Shown here piece by piece: positions 55,205 through 64,000 of a stretch of 64,000 nucleotides of DNA. Numbering within the stretch: position 1 is the stretch's first letter; every line of letters begins with the position of its first letter. The stretch covers positions 2,852,001-2,916,000 of the forward strand of contig JAGTXZ010000003.1 of the NCBI GenBank assembly GCA_018398575.1. Reading direction: 5' to 3'. This DNA comes from Ampelomyces quisqualis. Lineage: Eukaryota; Ascomycota; Dothideomycetes; Pleosporales; Phaeosphaeriaceae. Made by a program: the position numbers and the translations under genes. Below the pieces are notes generated by a model. It made no database searches and was not told the origin of the DNA. It was given only the letters and a program-made list of their open reading frames with translations.

Positions 55205-56611
55205 ATGGATCACATCGCTGAATCACTCCGTTCGCCAACCGCGGTAGGGTTCGCTGCCTTGGTGGTGTGGGTCACATTCTGCAGAGGCATGCGCTTCTCG
55301 AGAAGAGATACCAAGCATGCTGAATCTCCCTACAAAGCCCGTGAAGACTACAAGAGGATGACAGCCGAGCATGCATTTGAGATCGTGAAATATGTACAGA
55401 GTCTCGAGTTCCCTTTCACCGCTGGTAAAGCCCTCGCATTTGCCCTCTTCAGGTCAGTACGAGTCTTGAGCTATTGGCCAGACATTTCTGACACTGCTGC
55501 CCAGGACATATGGCGTTCCCTCTATTTCCAAGCTGCTCTGTGAAACGCAACAGCTTGGCAAGGTGGAGTATGCCGGAAGAAGATATGTCGACACGAGCAT
55601 CCTGATCATCGAGTTCTTGAGTCGTTCTCCAACGTCTGAGCGTGCCAACTCTGCCATTGCTCGCATGAACTACTTACACGGCCGCTACCAGAAGGCTGGA
55701 AAGATCAGCAACGATGACCTGTTGTACACATTGAGTCTCTTCGTCACAGAAGTCGATCGATGGGTCGGGCTTTATGAGTGGCGTAAATTGACTGATCTGG
55801 AGAAGTGTGCAATGTACGTGTTGGAAAAGGGTTCTAAAGAGGATCTTACCTTGCTTGGCTAATGCAAATCAGCGGAACACACTGGAAGGGAGTCGGCGAT
55901 GCCATGGGCATTGACTTCTCCCCTCTCAACCACGGCCCCAACTCCTTCAGGGACGGTCTTGAGTTATTCGAAGACATTAAGGAATGGGCAGATCAGTACG
56001 AGCAGCAATATATGGTCCCAAACAAGTGGAACCACCAGCTCGCCGAAGAGACGTCGGCTATTCTATTGACCGACGTGCCCAAAACCATGAAACCATACGC
56101 GAAGGAATTTGTCAAGGCTCTCATGGATGACCGCCTACGAAAGTCCATGATGTACGAGGATCCATCGCCAATCTATCCGTGGCTCATTAATGCCATCTTC
56201 GGCTTCAGGAGCTTCTTCATGACCTACCTAGTCCCACCAAGACCAACTATGCTCCGATTCGAGCCTCTCTCTAAACACCCTGATCCAAAAACCGGTCGCT
56301 TCTTCACCACCGAGTATGATAATCAGCCTTGGTAAGTCATGATTGTACGAAACACTTTCGGGGCGCGACGCTAACCATGTGATAGGTATGTCAAGCCCAC
56401 ATTCTTCACTCGCAACTCACCAGGCGCTTGGTTTCGATGGGCCATTGGAGGCCCTTACCCGGATGGCAAGAACTACAAGCCTGAAGGTTACAAGATCTTT
56501 GAGGTTGGTCCTGCAAAGCTTGAATGTCACGGCCAAGACGAATGCGCTGCAACTCGAGATAGATTGATGAACAGTGATAGAGGCGGATGTCCTTTTGCCT
56601 TCGCGAGCTAA
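55205..56611 (+). CDS. ER-bound oxygenase-like protein (mpaB/DUF2236 family)
   Basis: Four exons: 55205-55452, 55505-55813, 55873-56331 and 56386-56611 (introns 52, 59 and 54 nt), 413 residues. Seen: an N-terminal hydrophobic anchor at about 11-30 (PTAVGFAALVVWVTFCRGMR); the YKAREDYKRMTAEHAFEIVK and KALAFALFRTYGVPSISKLL blocks; a helical catalytic-type core with ERANSAIARMNYLHGRYQKA, EVDRWVGLYEWRKLTDLEKC and THWKGVGDAMGIDFSPL; then a tail with CHGQDECAATRDRL and CPFAF. Known: the family includes MpaB, an ER enzyme that cleaves a farnesyl chain in mycophenolic acid synthesis, and latex-clearing oxygenases. No polyketide or terpene synthase lies in the window, so the product is unknown. Shares a 257-base promoter with the Zn2Cys6 gene. 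Confidence 0.83.
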
Positions 56612-56817
56612 AGTGATACAAATGAAGCTGAAAGACTAGGGTCGACGAGCAAAGTTCGAGTGCAGGAACTCGAAAGCCATTTTGAAATCATATACCCAGA
56701 CACTTTTCACAGCATACCAACGCCTAACAATCTCTTTTTTTCTAATCCTCTCGCTCACTCTGAATCGCACCATCTACTTTCGTCAGCATCTCTCTCAACC
56801 CACCGACCACCCCAAAA

Positions 56818-57342
56818 CTACTCACACTTCGTTCCTCCATTTCCCCCCTCACACTCCACATACCTCCCCAGCAAATCCGGCCTAAACACCAACACATAAA
56901 CCCTCCACAAAAGCGGCGGCGCCAACGTCCCCATCCCCACCACCGCAACCCTCACACTAACAGCCGCATCCACACCTCCCCCCTTCGCCGCCTCAACCCC
57001 CAACATCGGAATCAAACACGCCTCGCCCACCCCAAGCATCAAATACGTCGGCCGCCGGCTCTCGATCCCATTGCGCGTATTCGTTGCGCCCGCGAGCAAG
57101 GCGGACGTCAAGCCGCCGACGACGATGCCGGCGAACAGCCGGGCGAAGAGGATCGAAGACGGGTTGATATCCACGGGGTGCAGGAGGAGGTATGAGAGGA
57201 TGAAGCGGGGGTGGGTGATGAGGGGGACGGTGAAGAGGTTGGCGAGAGCTTCGAGGAGAAAAGCTTTGCGGATTATGGAGGCTGTTGCGCGGGGGTCTGG
57301 GGAAATTGGGGGGTTTGCGGCGGGGGATTTGGGGGCGGACAT
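56818..57342 (-). CDS. Small multi-span membrane protein, unknown function
   Basis: Single exon, 174 residues, ATG 57342. Seen: a Pro-rich, hydrophilic first 20 residues, then about five hydrophobic stretches (FLLEALANLFTVPLITHP; FILSYLLLHPV; ILFARLFAGIVVGGLTSALL; TYLMLGVGEACLIPMLGV; VRVAVVGMGTLAPPLLWRVY) separated by short basic loops, ending in a polar tail. The strong third-codon-position C/G bias of the strand and the ordered hydrophobic pattern support coding. No family recognised; it resembles small fungal integral membrane proteins with no assigned role. Converges on the mpaB-like gene. Confidence 0.65.
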   Translation of the reverse strand: MSAPKSPAANPPISPDPRATASIIRKAFLLEALANLFTVPLITHPRFILSYLLLHPVDINPSSILFARLFAGIVVGGLTSALLAGATNTRNGIESRRPTYLMLGVGEACLIPMLGVEAAKGGGVDAAVSVRVAVVGMGTLAPPLLWRVYVLVFRPDLLGRYVECEGGNGGTKCE

Positions 57343-57639
57343 TTTGCGATTGGATCTGGTGGTTTTGAATGTGGGGAGATGGGGCGTGGTTGTTTGGTTT
57401 TGAAGACGGGATGTGTATGATGGTGATTGACGTCATCGATCGTGGAGGTTGTGAATGGAGTAGTGGGCGTCATCACAGTGGCGTTGACTTTCTTCCCTGC
57501 GGCAATGTTGCTGGCATGATCCATTCATGCTTCCAGGCTGCGTGTAGTATCAATTTATTGAAACACGAGCGTGATGTCTCACCAGACCTTTTGCCTTCGA
57601 ATTCCCAGCTTATCAATATGCAACAACCATGAACGCATC

Positions 57640-60060
57640 GCTAGACTGAACAATGTCGTCCCTTTCTTGATATCTACGCACTGCCTCAATCGAAGCTGCT
57701 CTATTCTAGCTCATCGTTGTTTATTTCATTCTTGTCGTCACTAATATTTTCTGCTTCAAGTCCTCCCTAAGCTATTCAAGTCTTGTTTGCTTAGGCACTC
57801 TTGCGCTGCAACCCTAGGGCCTAAGAACCTTTAATACGCTCTCTTTATTTACAATCTTGAATAGCTTAACAATCGTCTCTAGTATTTGGCTCCCTAGCTC
57901 TTTCTCCTATTTATCCCTGCTAACTCGTGAGTCGTCAGGAGAATATTCTGGCGCGCCCATGCCAGGCGAGACTACTTACTACTTATAGTACCGAAACAAG
58001 CCTGCCCTGCAGGCTGGCGGCTATAGCAGCGTCCTAAATTCTAACTAGGCTTATTGTATTCTGTACAGAACAGTTGGCTTGGAACATTACGTCTACTAAA
58101 TATATCCCTACAAGATATCTATGTACAAAAATCATAGGTTTCATAGCTTAGCGCTAACAATGTCTAGAAGTTGTAAGTAGTTACTTTTATAAGATACTAG
58201 AGTGTAGACTCTGATAGAGTACTATTAATAGCAAAATTTATCAACAATATAGAACTTAAACATCTAGACTCTAGAAAATATTTAATTGTTAGTAATCTGT
58301 TTCCTTTTTAAAGTTTTTAGTTCTACTTAGAAGTTAGAATCTATTTAGTATAGCTATAGACTATAGTTATATATTATTTAGCTAAAATATATAAGAAGTT
58401 AGAACTTAGCTTATTCTAGTAGAATCGCGATCTATTAGGCTAAGCCTATAGTTTATACACGTAATTAAATAATTATTAGGTCTATAACAGCACGACGGTC
58501 GACTAGGACCTAACACTTTGCATAAAGCCTACTTGGTAAGAACCGTAAGATATTCGTAGGCAAACAAAATAGTAATTCTGTAGAGAAGGATTTTAGTAAC
58601 AAGACGTTCGAATTAGATTATAGCTGGTTAGGAAAGGTAGATTATTAGATATTAAGCGTTTGGATTTTTGGGCACGCTGGCACGGTAGCTACCGTAGGGG
58701 CTTTTACTGTCTGTAGGGCAGGTTTGGCAACGCCGCAACGGTAGGCAAGTTTAGCATGCTAGGGCAAGCTAGTAAGCTAGTGCCTTGGAAATAAAACTCT
58801 TAACGTAACACTATTGTTAACCTACACTACGGCAATAATTCGTGCGCAATCTTAGAAAAGAATCCAAGAGATACAAGGCAGTAACAATGCAACATACACA
58901 ATCTATAATATAACTTATTAGACATTAATTTCTAACTAGACTAGAAGTCTAGAAGATATATAGAGCTCTAAATTAGAAAGTTCTAGTTTGTTAAGAACTA
59001 AAAATTAAAAAAATATAATATTATAAGTATAGGATAATAATTGTTTATATTATTATTTGCTTTGCTTAGTAGTATACAGACTATAGAATATCTTGTAACA
59101 AATTATTAGCAATTACTCTATCTAGTGCCTTTGCTTTAACTTATATAATTATATCTATAAATATTTCTTACCTAGATAGACTAAATACTCTTAAAATTAT
59201 GTCTACTAAATATTTATTACTAGATATTACTATATTATATTAAAAACTAGATTGTAAAAGCAATACATTATTGTAGTAAAGTAACATAAGAAGTAAGTCT
59301 AAAGGACGCTTAGGGCACAGCTAAGGGCATAGGCAAGATACAATAGCTAAAGAGCTATCGAAAGACAACAACTAACACGACATAACACACCTAATAATAA
59401 TATATTTAATTCTACATTAAATCTAATAGGCCTTAGAGGTAAATAACGCTCTACAGTATAACTAAGGTATTTATAATGTAGTAGAGCCTCTACTACATTA
59501 TAAATACCTTAGTTATGTTTTACTTTCAAAACAAAATGTACCTGTTTGTAGTTACCTAGTAGTAACTTTCTACTAGAAGACTTCGCTAGGATTAGCTTAG
59601 ACTGCTTAGACTCTTAGAGCCTTAAAAGTTGAACCTTAGTTAGTAGTAGGAGCAGGTAGAGGCGCTAACTGTACCCTAATTAGGCCTAATTAACTAGCAG
59701 ATATAGATGGCCTGTGCATGCTTACTAAGCGCCACCCACTAGCGCGTTAGGCCACTTGCTTTTCCTAGCCTTCTAAGTTCTAAATCTTACACTACACAGT
59801 CACACTATTACCCACAAATCTACCCTTGAGCTAGTCGGAGTGACATATTAGTCACGAAGCAAAGTGTAGGGGTGCTCGTTCTAGCCATTCCTACTAGCAA
59901 ATGAGCAATAGCGAGCATTTACGACTAGATCGAAGTACTTACTGGATCTGCAGCCCCGCAGCCTATCTAGGCTGTTTGCTACCCACTAGTATATCGTCCA
60001 AGGTATGCACCGCTTGCAAACAACTTTCGTGGCATTAGAAACCCTGCGAATATTGTATAT
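57640..60060. other. TA-rich, gene-free island (RIP-like heterochromatin candidate)
   Basis: About 2.4 kb of A/T-rich sequence with very many TA, CTA and TAG steps, few CG steps and no open frame of note; it contrasts sharply with both flanks. Small patches of normal composition remain near 57,940-58,030, 58,660-58,790 and 59,640-59,990. Known: RIP converts CpA to TpA in repeated DNA of Pezizomycotina and leaves such islands. No transposase or reverse-transcriptase motif is still legible. Confidence 0.75.
59458..59516. repeat. Near-perfect 59-bp palindrome
   Basis: Two exact 29-nt inverted arms, 59458-59486 and 59488-59516, around a single C at 59487. The left arm begins ATAACTAAGGTATTTATAAT. 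It can extrude as a cruciform or fold as a hairpin, and lies inside the TA-rich island. Confidence 0.9.
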
Positions 60061-60096
60061 ATAGTCTACGAAGAGCTTACATAATGCAGTGCAGAA

Positions 60097-61876
60097 ATGC
60101 CAGTCACAGCGATGGTTGTGATACCTACCAACGGATACGCAAAGCAGCGCGTTCTTGTTGATAAGGTAAAGTCCATCAACGCGCTTCTGAACGCGACAAT
60201 TAACAAGCTCGTCTATCAGGTGCATTCAATAATATCTAATCGCGTCGTTGGGCAGGTGAGTGTGACCTTTACCCTCCGTCACGATTGGTCCGTGCGCAAC
60301 TAATCTGATGTCTCGATTAGGAAGAGCAATATCTCGTACGATGGCGAACAGACTACAAAACCAACACACCGCCTCTCAGTTGGCACGCTATCGGAGAGCT
60401 CGTGCGATGTCTTGATCTTGTGCAAGACTACCTCGAGGCGAGGGCAAAGTATGAACCAGTGTGTCTATTCTGTCGAAGCTCTTTCTCTGACTTAAGTCCA
60501 GGTCGATACAAGATGCACCTCTGTCAAGAAAGCGGAAAAGTCCAGACATCGCAGGGGATCTAGAGCGTCGCCCTTCTCCTTTCGGTCGCAGGTTCCAACA
60601 GGGCAGCAAGCATGATTCATCTTCTCGATCATCGTCAGTATCGTCAGCCGCACACGCACCGGTCAACGTCTACAACGGAGTTCTTGATGCGGACGACAAT
60701 CACTTCACATTTTGTCGACCAATGAACCAGAAGGAGAGACTTGTTGCGTCCTCATTGAATGAGCCTACAACCTCATTGAATGAGCCTACAAAGGTCGCCC
60801 ATCTCGACATCCGCGACATCCTGACCACAGAGATGAGGACAGTAGCCCGAGAGGCAAGTGTTGGAACAGCTCTTCGGTCTATTCGCAACGAGTATGTGGG
60901 TCGACTCAACAAACTAAAAGGGGCGCCCATACATCTCTTCAACACTGTCGACAGCTCTACACCCTCGCTCCGCTTCAAATATATATACGAATATGTTCTA
61001 AGGGAAGGTGTCTACAGAGCCTCAAAAGAGACGCAACAAGGCTGTACAAAATGCTTGCCACACATGGGCCGAAACATTGGGTGTGAGTACACGAAAAAGT
61101 GCGACTGTCTCGAGTACGCCCCTGTTGACGAGTCCCGTATACCCCGCGATTCCAAACAGTGGGCTGAGTATCAGAACTACAAGAAGAACGGCGGCAGCAC
61201 TATTGGCTTCCCTAAGAAATTCCCCTACTTCGCTGAAGGCGTCAAGCGGGAACGCGCTGGCTGCCTGGTGCCTTTCTACCTTAACTCGCGCCACCCTATC
61301 TACGAATGCAACGACAAATGCGGCTGTGGCCCAGACTGCCGCAACAAACTAGTCCAATTCGGCCGCACCGTCCAGGTCGAAATCTTCAAGACTTCAAGTG
61401 ACCGCGGCTGGGGCCTGCGCTGCAAACAAGACCTCCATGAGGGCCAGTTTATTGACACGTACCGCGGCGAAATCATCACTGACGCAGAAGCTACGCGGCG
61501 CGAGACCATCTCGTCAAAAGCAAAAGGCTCGTATCTCTACGAGCTCGACAAGTTCGCTGAAACCGAAGGCCTTGAGGACAAGGATGTGTACGTCGTCGAT
61601 GGGGAGTTCATGGGCGGCCCAACCAAATTCATCAACCACTCCTGCGAACCCAATTGTCGCCAGTTCACCGTCAGCTACAACAAGCACGACTGTAGGGTCT
61701 ACGACATTGCGTTCTTCGCGCTGCGCTACATTCCTGCTGGCCAAGAGCTGACGTTTGACTACTTGGATAAAGAGGAAGTTGAGGGCGACGAACAAGACGT
61801 TAATGGACAAGCCGAGGAGGATGCGCTGCCGTGCTTGTGCGGCGCAGATAAGTGCCGGAAGTGGTTGTGGACATGA
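60097..61876 (+). CDS. KMT1: Histone H3 lysine-9 methyltransferase (KMT1; DIM-5/Clr4/Su(var)3-9 type)
   Basis: Four exons: 60097-60165, 60220-60255, 60321-60448 and 60502-61876 (introns 54, 65 and 53 nt), 535 residues. The first three exons build a chromodomain (VHSIISNRVVGQ, EEQYLVRWRTDYKTNTPPLS, WHAIGELVRCLDLVQDYLEA). Then a Ser/Arg linker with a 7-residue tandem repeat; pre-SET Cys cluster (CTKCLPHMGRNIGCEYTKKC, DKCGCGPDCRNK); SET domain (RGWGLRCKQDLHEGQFIDTY, RGEIIT, the FINHSCEPNC knot and ELTFDYLDKEE); and post-SET (PCLCGADKCRKWLW). All zinc and cofactor residues are present. Known: it trimethylates H3K9 and, in Neurospora, marks RIP-mutated DNA for HP1 binding and DNA methylation. The start codon is the least certain part; another 5' exon is possible. 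Confidence 0.93.
60750..60791 (+). repeat. Exact 21-bp tandem duplication inside KMT1
   Basis: Two identical 21-nt units, 60750-60770 and 60771-60791, encode SLNEPTT then SLNEPTK in the linker before the pre-SET region. In frame, so harmless to reading; likely a recent slippage event and a possible strain marker. Confidence 0.9.
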
Positions 61877-62694
61877 GGAGTATGAGCGCAGCGGTGAGGC
61901 CGTGTGATGTATCATATCAGGCTGGAAAAGAGAGCGAAGCAGAGTCGTGAGACGGTGGTTCGCGCATCGGTCCCTAGGGTTGCATAAATTGGCTGGCTGG
62001 CTACTCGATTGCCAGCCTAGGAGTCGATTGGGCGTGTTTTTGTGTGCGCAGAACGAGCCAGGACGTCGTTACTATGAGTAAATTGAGTGTGTTTCGGGGG
62101 CAAGAGGAGCCAGGATTTCATTTCCGAGTCGAAAGTTGTGGTATTGTGCACATTGGACACTACAATCAATGAACATCTCCCTTATTAAAAACAAGCCACA
62201 GAGCAAATCAGAACACTTCACATCTGAACACACCACACAAGCCACACGGCATCAAGCTACTATTATTGTAAAGGTACTAAGAGATATCAACATTCTATTC
62301 CCATGGAATCCTATCCCAACCCACCACGATGCAACTGCAAACACGAAGAACACCATGTCCTTCTCCTCCATGCCCTCAGCATACAGTTTAAAATTGCTAT
62401 TGATCGGTCTTGTGGTGGTGGGGGGGCGGTAATATCCATCCTTCCATGCTGCACAGGCGCTAAAGGCAGTAGTAAACACAATGCGAAAAGCAAAAGTAAA
62501 AGCAAGCATTACATACAATGCAAGGGAAAAAAAGTGAACAGCGGGAATAATGAACAGCGAAAAAAGAAAGGACGAGCTCGCTATGGTAAAGGGAATTTGT
62601 ATGGGTGGCAGGGGGGGCTTGTGTACAAAGGAAAAAAGTATGTGTCAGTCCAAGTATGTTTCGCATGATATGTGGTAGTATGATTTCATCATCT
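61877..62694. other. Convergent intergenic region, nothing recognised
   Basis: About 820 bases between KMT1 and the coiled-coil gene. Frames at 62,136-62,668 are Lys-rich or low in motifs and are not called. Confidence 0.5.
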
Positions 62695-64000
62695 TCAATG
62701 CCTCGAATTTTCGCGCTGCAATTCGCGGCCGAAATTCAATGCCAGAGGCGTCAACTCTCCGTCCACAGTGCTTTCGTCATCGTAGAACCCGCTTTCGCTA
62801 AACTGTTCGACCTCAGCGTCTCGGTCGTAGTTCGCCTTGCGCATGAGCGGAGGCGTCTGCGGGACTGCGCTTGATTTGGCGCCGAGGCCGGGAAAGCCCA
62901 TGTCAGTCGAGGCTTTCGAGCTGTTGGAGTTTGTGCGGATAGACTGTGGATGCGAGGTCGATGAGGGCAGGTCGGGCGTGCGGCGCAGGTTGGATGTGGG
63001 TGGCGTCATGAGGCCGGAGAGGAAGGATTGCGCCGAATGTGGGGCTGCGCGGGAGGGAGTCTGGTTGCGCGAACTGGTGTTTGAGCTTCCGGCGAGCGCT
63101 GAGGTGGCTTCACCGCGACCTTTGCGCCAGTTGCCGAAGGCAGCGGCGAGCTGGACGGCTTTTGGAGATGCAAAATTGGACAGCGTGCTGAGTGTGGGAA
63201 AGGACTGTTGGCCACCTGAGATGAGGCGCTCCTTTTCCGACTGCTCCATCTGCAAGTTGGTGCGGATACGAATAGCAGCATCGCGGACGGTCTCGCGATC
63301 GAAAGTTGGCTGAGCGAGCGAGTTGATTAGATCATTCAAGTCGTCAATCCGTACGCCGAGGAGCTCACGAAGCCAGTTGATCTCGGTGTCACGCTCTTTG
63401 AGCTTGGCCGGTGCTTCAGTGTCCAAGTCTGCCATCTCATGCTCAAGTGATTCGATGCGCTGTTCGCGTTCTTGCAGCTGATCCTGGAGTACAGCAATGG
63501 ACTCGCGGAGAGCTTGAGGCGAGACCTTCTCCGATTCACTTGGGCCTGATGATGCAGATGTGGGAGACCTTCCGGCAGCAGCAACAGCAGCGTTTGCAGC
63601 TTCTCTTGCCACCTGAAGCTTCTCTTCGAGCAGTTCGATCTTGTCCTTGAGGTGGTCCGCCTTGGAGTCAGCGAGTGCAAGTCTATCGTTGTGAAAGGCT
63701 TCAGCACGTTCTCTATCTTCGCAAGCAAATTTCAGAGCACGAGCATGCTCCTGCTTGACATGTTCAAGTTGTCGCTCGAAGGTCCTTTGTTGTTCCTGCA
63801 GACTGTGCCTATTACTCTCAAGCGCTTCGTAAACGGCCTGCTTCTTGACATCGGATGCAGCCTCGAGGTCAAGCTCGTGCTTCTCCTTGGCAGTGTCAGC
63901 ATCTAAGCGGACCTGGTCGAGCTCTGCACGGATGCGGGCATTCTCGCTTTCAAGATCGTGTCGAACAATGTTAACCTGATTGTTGGCTGCATCGATGTCG
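62695..64000 (-). CDS. Long coiled-coil protein, C-terminal part (5' end beyond the window)
   Basis: Open without stop from base 64000 to the stop at 62695, at least 435 codons with no start inside the window. Seen: heptad-rich helix from the edge to about 63,330 (HDLESENARIRAELDQVRLD, EEKLQVAREAANAAVAA, ALRESIAVLQDQLQEREQRI, KERDTEINWLRELLGVRIDD), then a Phe/Ser-rich linker (FPTLSTLSNFASPKAVQLAA), a Ser/Pro/Thr-rich region and a short acidic C-terminus (GFYDDESTVDGELTPLALNF). Known: several fungal scaffold or golgin-like proteins look like this and are often labelled M-protein-repeat or inclusion-protein-like. Specific identity not recognised. Disordered serine-rich tail may be phosphorylated. 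Confidence 0.8.
   Translation of the reverse strand, partial: DIDAANNQVNIVRHDLESENARIRAELDQVRLDADTAKEKHELDLEAASDVKKQAVYEALESNRHSLQEQQRTFERQLEHVKQEHARALKFACEDRERAEAFHNDRLALADSKADHLKDKIELLEEKLQVAREAANAAVAAAGRSPTSASSGPSESEKVSPQALRESIAVLQDQLQEREQRIESLEHEMADLDTEAPAKLKERDTEINWLRELLGVRIDDLNDLINSLAQPTFDRETVRDAAIRIRTNLQMEQSEKERLISGGQQSFPTLSTLSNFASPKAVQLAAAFGNWRKGRGEATSALAGSSNTSSRNQTPSRAAPHSAQSFLSGLMTPPTSNLRRTPDLPSSTSHPQSIRTNSNSSKASTDMGFPGLGAKSSAVPQTPPLMRKANYDRDAEVEQFSESGFYDDESTVDGELTPLALNFGRELQRENSRH

Noticed and set aside
57640..60060. Identifiable transposon in the TA-rich island
   Set aside because: No reverse transcriptase, integrase or transposase motif and no clear terminal repeats could be read; only composition supports a mobile-element origin.
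59986..60225. Minus-strand 79-codon frame at the island edge
   Set aside because: Antisense to the KMT1 first exons, which are supported by chromodomain content and splice sites.

Overview
This 64 kb window comes from a filamentous ascomycete, most likely a dothideomycete of the Pleosporales type. The evidence is dense genes with short (46-82 nt) GT-AG introns, a chromodomain-SET H3K9 methyltransferase, fungal-only families (SSD1, Zn2Cys6 and C2H2 regulators, HET and APH-like kinase relics), and a TA-rich island of the kind left by repeat-induced point mutation (RIP). Class and order are inference; no marker here fixes the species.

Layout. 0-16 kb: a ferritin-like Rds1-type protein (runs off the left edge), SSD1 (-), GLE1 (+), a broken APH-type kinase fragment beside a dispersed repeat, a single-span membrane protein, an intact APH-type kinase (-) and a 112-residue orphan. 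16-27 kb: an SH3 membrane protein (+), a Cys-rich C2H2 regulator (-), a small MGNLC-type lipidation candidate (+) and DNA polymerase X/POL4 (-). 27-37 kb, housekeeping: ATP10 (+), GOS1 (-), RPL35 (+), ERG8 (-) and a large mitochondrial-type PPR protein (+) with a spliced upstream ORF. 38-47 kb, decayed: a CCCH/NF-X1 helicase of about 1,960 codons that is otherwise collinear but has two in-frame stops, then a HET-type relic. 47-57 kb: HAD phosphatase (-), TTC1-like TPR protein (+), p23/SBA1 (-), VPS24 (+), Zn2Cys6 regulator (-), mpaB-like oxygenase (+) and a small membrane protein (-). 57.6-60.1 kb: the TA-rich island with a near-perfect 59-bp palindrome. 60.1-64 kb: the KMT1/DIM-5/Clr4 H3K9 methyltransferase (+) directly beside that island, then a coiled-coil protein (-) that runs off the right edge.

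Most genes are unrelated housekeeping or regulatory loci, not a cluster. Several pairs share divergent promoters (GOS1/RPL35, HAD/TTC1, p23/VPS24, POL4/ATP10, Zn2Cys6/mpaB-like). SBA1 and the TTC1-like protein are both chaperone-linked, and VPS24 and GOS1 both act in membrane traffic, but nothing shows co-regulation. I found no rRNA, CRISPR array or convincing tRNA. Exon structures were rebuilt by hand from splice consensus and protein continuity. The most unusual observations are the nonsense codons in the helicase, the spliced uORF whose stop codon abuts the PPR start codon, and the heterochromatin-writer gene bordering RIP-like DNA.
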